Positions 58,008 to 64,000 of a DNA stretch of 64,000 nucleotides are shown one piece after another. The notes below the pieces were generated by a model, which was not told the origin of the DNA, did not search any database, and saw only the letters and a program-made list of their open reading frames with translations. Source of the DNA: Psychromonas ingrahamii 37. Its GTDB lineage: Bacteria; Pseudomonadota; Gammaproteobacteria; Enterobacterales; Psychromonadaceae. Position numbers and translations under genes: made by a program. Each line of letters begins with the position of its first letter. The first letter of the stretch is position 1. Location: assembly GCF_000015285.1 (NCBI RefSeq), contig NC_008709.1, positions 4,092,001 through 4,156,000 on the forward strand. Direction: 5' to 3'.

Positions 58008-58843
58008 TAATAACCTGTTGCGTTTTTATTGGGGGAAAATTCTCCATGCGCTACGCGCTCAACTTTGGTCGTAATAGTACCATTTTTATGCAACGCTAAA
58101 TAGCGGTAACCGGGCGCACTATCATCAACATCAAAATCCTCAGAATTGGGCTTAAACTGTAAGCAGGTAGATGGGCTGGTTAAAAATCGCACCTGATTAA
58201 ATTCGATATCACCCGCCTGATGAACATGCCCGGACAGCACCACACGTACATTTTTATGCAACTTGATGAGTTCTAAAAATTGCTGATTATTTTTTAGAAT
58301 ATGCTGATCTAACCAGGCTGATTTAACCGGTAAAACATGATGGTGCACACAAATCAGAGTATGTTTATCGGGATATTCAGTCAAAGCTTGCTGTAAAAAA
58401 TTCAGTTGCTGCTCCGTTAAAAACCCATGGGGCGCACCTTCAACTTGTGAATCCAGTAAAATAATTTGCCAAAAATCGCTAACAATTTGTTTGCTCTGCG
58501 CGAGGCCCTCCTGCAAAAGACTGGGCAACATCACCGATTGCGTATCATGATTGCCGGGCAACCAGTAACAGGGTAAATTCAAGGTTTTTATCTGCTTGGT
58601 AAAATCAAGGTAAGATTGCTGGGTATGATCTTGAGATAGATCTCCCGTTGATAAAACTGCCTGACACTTGGATGAGTAACGAGAGGCGTGTTTAATCACA
58701 GCTTCATAACTTTCAGCTGGTTTAATACCAAGCAAGTCTTTATTCCGATCGGAAAAAAGATGGGTATCGGTGATTTGCAGAAGTTGTAAACAACCCTGCT
58801 GGTCTGATCTTAATTTTGTGGCTTGTGTGCTCATAACTTTCAT
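58007..58843 (-). CDS. cpdA: 3',5'-cyclic AMP phosphodiesterase
   Basis: A 278-residue metallophosphoesterase that hydrolyses cAMP. The metal-binding blocks are DTHLF, STGDLSQD, PGNHD, CVHHHVL and LSGHVHQ, in the order typical of CpdA. It is coupled to yqiA. An internal ATG at 58834 is an alternative start. Two imperfect 33-base repeats lie just upstream. Confidence 0.94.
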   Translation of the reverse strand: MKVMSTQATKLRSDQQGCLQLLQITDTHLFSDRNKDLLGIKPAESYEAVIKHASRYSSKCQAVLSTGDLSQDHTQQSYLDFTKQIKTLNLPCYWLPGNHDTQSVMLPSLLQEGLAQSKQIVSDFWQIILLDSQVEGAPHGFLTEQQLNFLQQALTEYPDKHTLICVHHHVLPVKSAWLDQHILKNNQQFLELIKLHKNVRVVLSGHVHQAGDIEFNQVRFLTSPSTCLQFKPNSEDFDVDDSAPGYRYLALHKNGTITTKVERVAHGEFSPNKNATGY

Positions 58844-58860
58844 TCGTAGATTAATGGATA

Positions 58861-58937
58861 TTGCAATATTGGTTAATGTTCATAATTTGACCTAGAGTTA
58901 ATGATTGCAATATTTGTTAACGCACATGATCTGACCT
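58861..58937. promoter_or_regulatory. Two 33-bp direct repeats upstream of cpdA
   Basis: Copies at 58861-58893 and 58905-58937 share ttgcaatat, gttaa and tgacct at identical spacing (about 26 of 33 bases). They lie 18 bases before the cpdA start, so they could be paired regulator sites. Confidence 0.45.
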
Positions 58938-59113
58938 TAATATAATTGCCGTTATAACTTAAGTGAATAACTTTACCATTGGCTTAGTTAGCTTTTTTAA
59001 AAAAATGCTGAAAAAATGAGATCATGCGCCATTTACTTGTAAATTTGCGATCTAACTAACGGGATTATTACTGATAAGTAATCCAAACCTTTTTATTTTT
59101 AGATTCTCACGCC

Positions 59114-59734
59114 TTAAATTGTTAAATTGTCTCTATTTAGTTCGAGCCATTGTAAGGCAATAATAGTCGCCGCATTATATATTTTCCCTTCTTTTACCCA
59201 CTGATAAGCTGTTTCTCTTGGTACAACGTGGGCACGTATATCTTCTCCTTCATGCGCGAGTCCATATAGTCCCCCCACCTCACTGCTATCTACGTTGGCG
59301 ATAAAAAGATCGATCTGTTCCGTTGTACCACCCGGACTCACTAAATAATTAAGCATAAATTGGCATGATTTAACGGTTAAACCCGCTTCTTCAAAGGCTT
59401 CACGTTTAGCGACTTGTTCAGCCACTTCATCCTGCTCAATAATCCCTGCCACTAACTCTAATAACCAAGGGGATTTATCACCTGCCATGGCCCCCAAACG
59501 GAACTGCTCTATTAATACCACGGTATCGTTTTTTACATCATAGGGTAATAATACGGCCGCATGACCACGTTCAAAAAACTCACGTTTTATTTCGGGGCTC
59601 CAACCACCTGCAAATAATTTATGTTTTAATGTATATAAATTACATTCAAAAAAGCCTTTATATAAAGATTCTTTCGATAATACTTGTACATCATCTTGAT
59701 TATAAAATACACTTCCACCTGAATGAACGTTCAT
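59114..59734 (-). CDS. nudF: ADP-ribose pyrophosphatase
   Basis: Nudix hydrolase that cleaves ADP-ribose. The Nudix box GIIEQDEVAEQVAKREAFEE is complete (G-x5-E-x7-RE-U-x-EE). The length of 206 residues counts from the ATG at 59734, which has aaggaa seven bases before it. The open frame can be extended only to a TTG at 59752. The position beside cpdA and divergent from tolC matches E. coli. Confidence 0.95.
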   Translation of the reverse strand: MNVHSGGSVFYNQDDVQVLSKESLYKGFFECNLYTLKHKLFAGGWSPEIKREFFERGHAAVLLPYDVKNDTVVLIEQFRLGAMAGDKSPWLLELVAGIIEQDEVAEQVAKREAFEEAGLTVKSCQFMLNYLVSPGGTTEQIDLFIANVDSSEVGGLYGLAHEGEDIRAHVVPRETAYQWVKEGKIYNAATIIALQWLELNRDNLTI

Positions 59735-59834
59735 TTTTTTATTCCTTAGCAAAACACCTAACCTGGATGTTTTATATTACACTTAATCTGTCACTAAATT
59801 TGAAGCAGCTCGCACACTCATAGGATTTATTAAC

Positions 59835-61169
59835 ATGGCCATAAAAAAATTTACTCTCGCGGCATTGTTTGCCGTGACTAGCTACAGTTACTCTGTTCAA
59901 GCTGATACGTTATTACAAGTTTACCAAACCGCCAAAATCAAAGATCCTATTATCCTCAAAAGCAAAGCGCAGTATGATGCCTATTTAGAAAAAGTAACAC
60001 AAGCAAATGCCGCATTATTACCACAAATAGGCTTTGGACTGGAAACAAATTATACCAATTACAATAATGATAATTTAAGTAATTCAAACGTTGGGGCCAA
60101 TATTGGATTAAGCCAATCACTTTATAATGGTTCACATTGGCAACAATTAAGCATTGCTGAAAAACAAGCAACACAATATGCCAGCATTTATGGTTTAGCT
60201 GCGCAGGATTTATTATTTAGAGCCTCAACGGCTTACTTTAATGTCTTACGTGCAGATGAAGCGGTAAAATCAATTAAAGCAAATAAACGCGCGGTTGAAC
60301 GCCAACTTGAACAGACTAAACAGCGTTTTGAAGTGGGTTTAATTGCGATCACCGATGTACATGAAGCACAAGCTGCCTACGACAGAACAACAGCCGATGA
60401 AATTATTGCAGAAAATAATCTAGCTAATACTTATTATGCATTGCGCGAATTAACCGGGGAAGATGTCCTCAAGGTGTCGTATTTAAATACGAACACTTTT
60501 AGCGCACAGAAAATTGAAGGTGGTGTGTCTCTCTGGCGCAGCAAAGCATTAGAGTACAACTTAGCCTTGCATAGCAAACGCATTGTTAAAGAATTGGCTA
60601 AAATGCAAATCGATTTAGCCAAAACTGGCCATAAACCCACCTTAGATTTAACCGCTGGAGTAGGTTACAAAAACACATCCTATGATAATAGTAGCGTTAG
60701 TGATACAGACATTAGTAACGGCACTATCGGACTAAGCTTAAATGTGCCGATTTACACCGGGGGCAGTATTAACTCACAGGTCAAACAAGCACAATATAAT
60801 TATGTTTATGCCAGTGAAGATTTAGTACAAACATTCCGTAGCACAGAAGCACAGATCAATAGAGGTTATAACAATGTTGGCGCATCAATCAGCTCTCTTC
60901 GTGCTTATGAACAAACAGTGCTCTCTTCACGCAGTGCCCTGGATGCAACAAAAGCGGGTTTTGAAGTGGGTACACGTACTATCGTTGATGTATTAGATGC
61001 GACACGCGCGTTATACGAATCTGAAAATCTATTAGCTAATGCACGTTATGACTATATTATCAATATGTTACAGCTTAAACTTTCTGCAGGTACTCTGGCC
61101 GAACAAGATATTATCGATATTTCTAACAATTTAATTGAAGTCGATCCAACAGTGTTGGAAAAATATTAA
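59835..61169 (+). CDS. tolC: Outer-membrane efflux channel TolC
   Basis: A 444-residue outer-membrane channel of type I secretion and RND efflux. A signal peptide is cleaved near VQADT. Two internally related halves have the repeated GxLSLNVPIYTGG-type and NIGLSQSLYNG-type turns. RFEVGLIAITDVHEAQAAYD and GFEVGTRTIVDVLDATRALY form the paired helices. It is shorter than E. coli TolC (493), mainly at the C-terminus. Confidence 0.96.
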   Translation: MAIKKFTLAALFAVTSYSYSVQADTLLQVYQTAKIKDPIILKSKAQYDAYLEKVTQANAALLPQIGFGLETNYTNYNNDNLSNSNVGANIGLSQSLYNGSHWQQLSIAEKQATQYASIYGLAAQDLLFRASTAYFNVLRADEAVKSIKANKRAVERQLEQTKQRFEVGLIAITDVHEAQAAYDRTTADEIIAENNLANTYYALRELTGEDVLKVSYLNTNTFSAQKIEGGVSLWRSKALEYNLALHSKRIVKELAKMQIDLAKTGHKPTLDLTAGVGYKNTSYDNSSVSDTDISNGTIGLSLNVPIYTGGSINSQVKQAQYNYVYASEDLVQTFRSTEAQINRGYNNVGASISSLRAYEQTVLSSRSALDATKAGFEVGTRTIVDVLDATRALYESENLLANARYDYIINMLQLKLSAGTLAEQDIIDISNNLIEVDPTVLEKY

Positions 61170-61248
61170 AGGCCGCTCATTTATCTCTAAAATTTGCTTA
61201 ATGCCATAAACTGAATTTTAAAAATCAAATTTCAAAAAAAATCTAGTC

Positions 61249-61280
61249 AAAAAGGGAGACAATCTGCCTCCCTTTTTATT
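61249..61280 (+). terminator. Intrinsic terminator after tolC
   Basis: The stem aaaaagggag / ctccctttttatt lies about 80 bases after the stop, with a T-run on the plus strand and an A-run in front. It may also stop transcription from the other strand. Confidence 0.9.
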
Positions 61281-61360
61281 CACTTTAACGCTATTAATGG
61301 CTGCTGTTAAAACTAAATATAGTTAAAATTAAACATAGTTAATATTAGGCATGGTTAATA

Positions 61361-62791
61361 CTAACTATTGTTACGAATCGTTTTAATAATTTCAGAGGTT
61401 GAACAGCCCTCTTCAAACTGCAAAACACGTACTTCACCACCGTTAGCAATCACTTCTTTTCCACCGGCAATATCTTCTGGCAAATAATCTCCACCTTTAA
61501 CAAGCAGATCCGGCAAGATCTCAGCGATCAGGCGCTGTGGTGTTTCTTCAGTAAATTCAATGACCCAATCAACTGCCCCTAACCCGGCCAATACAGCCAT
61601 ACGACGATCAACAGGATTCACAGGACGCCCTTGCCCTTTTAAGTTGCGCACCGATTGATCGCTGTTTACCGCAACAATTAAACGATTACCCTGCTCGCGT
61701 GCTGTATTTAAATAGGAAACATGACCCGCATGAAGGATATCAAAGCAGCCATTGGTCATCACCACTTTCTCTCCACGATGCTGAGCAAGTTTGACCGCCA
61801 GTTTTAGTTGTTCTTCTGAAAGCACACCAAAACCTATCTCCTGCTGACTATAAACCGCATTCGCCAATTCAATAGTATTAACCGTTGAGGTGCCTATTTT
61901 ACCGACCACCACGCCTGCAGCTGCATTGGCTAAGGTACAGGCCTGTTCAAATGAACTGCCCGCGGCCAATGACGAAGCTAAAACAGAAATAACAGTATCA
62001 CCCGCACCGGTAACATCATAAACCTCCTGCGCCTGCGTTGGCAGATGCAACGGCTCTTGTCCCTCTCTTAATAACGTCATACCATGCTCACTGCGGGTCA
62101 CAAGTAAAGCGTCAAGATCCAATTCCTTGATCAATGCCAGTCCACGTTCAACCAACTCTTTCTCAGAATGACACTTACCCACAACCGCTTCAAATTCGGC
62201 AAGGTTTGGAGTCAATAGGGTTGCACCACGATATTTTTCAAACTCAGATCCTTTTGGATCCACTAACACCACTGAATTGAATTTTTTGGCCAACTGAATC
62301 ATTTTCTGTACATCAGCCAACGAGCCTTTATTATAATCCGATAGGATAACCACACTTGGCTGGCGCGTTAGACTAGCATGCATTTTTTCTAAAATATCTG
62401 TGCTGTCTATGCCCTCAAATCCCTCTTCAAAATCCAAACGTAATAATTGCTGATGACGACTTAAGACTCTTAGTTTGGTAATAGTCGGGAAATTAGGCAC
62501 GCTCACAAAATCGGTATTTACATGCACTGATTTAAGATTTTTCACCAGTACATTGGCAGCTTCATCATCGCCGACCAGACCAATCAAATTGACTTTACCA
62601 CCGAGTGCTGCGACATTTAATGCCACATTGGCAGCGCCGCCCGGACGCTCTTCAATCTGCTCAACTTTAACCACCGGCACTGGCGCTTCTGGGGATATTC
62701 TAGCCGTTGGCCCATGCCAGTATCGATCTAACATGACATCGCCAACTACTAATACTTGCGCCTTGTCATACTCAGGTAATGTTATTTTCAT
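61361..62791 (-). CDS. hldE: Bifunctional heptose kinase / ADP-heptose synthase
   Basis: Makes ADP-heptose for the lipopolysaccharide inner core. The 476 residues match HldE (477). The ribokinase-like N-terminal domain has [15 protein letters not shown] and [14 protein letters not shown] (catalytic Asp). The C-terminal nucleotidyltransferase has [13 protein letters not shown] and [11 protein letters not shown]. It is located alone, facing tolC across the terminator. Confidence 0.97.
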   Translation of the reverse strand: MKITLPEYDKAQVLVVGDVMLDRYWHGPTARISPEAPVPVVKVEQIEERPGGAANVALNVAALGGKVNLIGLVGDDEAANVLVKNLKSVHVNTDFVSVPNFPTITKLRVLSRHQQLLRLDFEEGFEGIDSTDILEKMHASLTRQPSVVILSDYNKGSLADVQKMIQLAKKFNSVVLVDPKGSEFEKYRGATLLTPNLAEFEAVVGKCHSEKELVERGLALIKELDLDALLVTRSEHGMTLLREGQEPLHLPTQAQEVYDVTGAGDTVISVLASSLAAGSSFEQACTLANAAAGVVVGKIGTSTVNTIELANAVYSQQEIGFGVLSEEQLKLAVKLAQHRGEKVVMTNGCFDILHAGHVSYLNTAREQGNRLIVAVNSDQSVRNLKGQGRPVNPVDRRMAVLAGLGAVDWVIEFTEETPQRLIAEILPDLLVKGGDYLPEDIAGGKEVIANGGEVRVLQFEEGCSTSEIIKTIRNNS

Positions 62792-62972
62792 GTGATCTCT
62801 TTATTGTTGGACAATGTGTTTAAATAAAATCATTAAGTTTATCATAATCCTTCCAAAAGCATATTTACAAAAAACTTCATTTTTATAACAGTCTAAAATA
62901 AGCGCTGAGAAGCTTATTTCATACCTAACTCGTTATATACTTAGTAATATATTAATTATGGAGACTGTGCCT

Positions 62973-64000
62973 ATGTTAACTATGTTGTGTATAGATAGTG
63001 ATCCGCAGCGCCTTGCTCAAATTATCGAAGATCTTCACCCCTTAAACATACGTTTAACATTACTGCAGGCGACAAGCTTATTTCAAGCAGAGCAGTTGAT
63101 CTTACAAAACAAGCAAAATATAGTGTTGATACTTTGTGCGCAAACATTGGCAGACGGCAATGCAATGTCCATTTTCAAGAGATCGCAATCCAGCACAATG
63201 GGGAAAATTGTTTATGCTGCCACCCCTTGCGCCACAGAGCTCATTGATTATATCAACCAGGGACATATTGATTACTTTATAACTTTACCTTATCAAGCGC
63301 AGGAACTGATCTCTATTATTCAACAGCAGGTAAGCCATTATAAAATAAACCATCAGCAGCACCCGTCATCCTCCAAAAATAGTATTGTTGATACAACCCG
63401 TTTATTAGATAAACCAGAACTGTCTAACCCCTCCAATTTCAAAGAAAAGTTTCTTGATTATTCACTTTATTCAGACTCTGAACTATCCCATTTGGTGATC
63501 AAATCCTTATATAAAGTATTAGAAACAGGTGATCAATATAAAATTCGCCGTCACTATAGCGCAAACCATATACTGACTCGTGAAGGTGAAAAAAATTGTT
63601 TTCTTTGGTTTATTACCAAGGGTGAGGTATTACTTAAGAAACGTAATGCCCATGGAGAGATCCAGGATATTACTATTATGCAGGAGGGTACTATGGTGGG
63701 TGGTATGTCCTTTTTAACCGGGGAACCTGCTTTTAGCACAGGTATTACCCTGGTTGAAACTGAAGTATTAAAAGTTGATAACACTATTTTTTCACAAATT
63801 ATGCAATCAAACACAGCACTTTTAGCCCCTTTCACTAATTTATTGCTGCGTAATTTCAACCGCCGTTTACAACATAGCATCTCAACGGAACTTGCCCTGC
63901 AAGAAACTCTGGAATCTTTAGACGTTGCTTACAATCAACTTATCGAAAGTGAAAAAATGGTGGTATTAGGGCAATTAGTCACTGGTGTTGCCCATGAACT
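62973..64000 (+). CDS. Sensor kinase with degenerate receiver and cyclic-nucleotide-binding domain (partial)
   Basis: A protein beginning MLTMLCIDSDPQRLAQIIED with a receiver-like fold (about 1-120). At the expected phospho-acceptor position the chain reads VLILCAQTLADGN, without the Asp. A cyclic-nucleotide-binding (CAP-like) domain follows (about 170-300), with FLWFITKGEVLL and MVGGMSFLTGEPAF. A coiled coil then leads to LGQLVTGVAHEL, the start of a HisKA phospho-acceptor site, at the window end. The ATG at 62973 has ggag nine bases before. An in-frame ATG at 62958 is possible. Confidence 0.85.
   Translation, partial: MLTMLCIDSDPQRLAQIIEDLHPLNIRLTLLQATSLFQAEQLILQNKQNIVLILCAQTLADGNAMSIFKRSQSSTMGKIVYAATPCATELIDYINQGHIDYFITLPYQAQELISIIQQQVSHYKINHQQHPSSSKNSIVDTTRLLDKPELSNPSNFKEKFLDYSLYSDSELSHLVIKSLYKVLETGDQYKIRRHYSANHILTREGEKNCFLWFITKGEVLLKKRNAHGEIQDITIMQEGTMVGGMSFLTGEPAFSTGITLVETEVLKVDNTIFSQIMQSNTALLAPFTNLLLRNFNRRLQHSISTELALQETLESLDVAYNQLIESEKMVVLGQLVTGVAHE

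Overview
The window looks like chromosomal DNA from a marine gammaproteobacterium of the Alteromonadales, most likely Psychromonas-like. This is inferred from the AT-rich coding style, the protein character and the gene order; no database search was possible. Several blocks keep the order known from E. coli: purL divergent from mltF, orn next to three tRNA-Gly(GCC) genes with divergent rsgA-psd, and tolC / nudF-cpdA-yqiA-parE.

Layout. 1-10.8 kb: a cardiolipin synthase cut by the window edge, a PAS-GGDEF-EAL protein with degenerate catalytic motifs, purL, and an mltF-type lytic transglycosylase with a long repetitive tail. 10.8-13.4 kb: a MITE-like element and an uncharacterised two-gene cassette (HExxH protein plus HEAT-like protein). 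13.4-17 kb: housekeeping genes (a small conserved gene, def, tadA, pilD, ndk, an EEP-family hydrolase). 17-29.1 kb: one tightly packed minus-strand run of seven genes. It encodes a DapF-like epimerase, an MFS protein with an added N-terminal membrane domain, an unrecognised 530-residue protein, two paralogous periplasmic binding proteins, a hybrid histidine kinase and a REC-PAS-GGDEF-EAL regulator. It reads like a make / export / sense / respond circuit for a small molecule and is the best candidate for an undescribed system.

29.1-36.2 kb: three intact tRNA-Gly genes preceded by a tandem array of decayed tRNA-Gly copies, then orn, rsgA, psd, ilvA and a K+ channel. 36.2-43.9 kb: a vitamin B12 uptake module (cobalamin riboswitch, BtuB, BtuF-BtuC-BtuD type ABC transporter, and its own ExbB-ExbD-TonB). 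44-50 kb: a SapC-family protein and an aldehyde/carbonyl detoxification cluster (curA, yqhD, a DJ-1/PfpI protein, a divergent LysR regulator). 50-52.7 kb: an Lrp-type regulator and leuA with a tandemly duplicated, foldable leader.

52.7-61.2 kb: the parE-yqiA-cpdA-nudF-tolC block. It is interrupted between parE and yqiA by about 2.1 kb containing transposase debris, a truncated repeat and a beta-hydroxyacid dehydrogenase, and the 5' end of parE is repeated five times in tandem. 61.3-64 kb: hldE and the start of a sensor kinase with a degenerate receiver and a cyclic-nucleotide-binding domain, cut by the window end.
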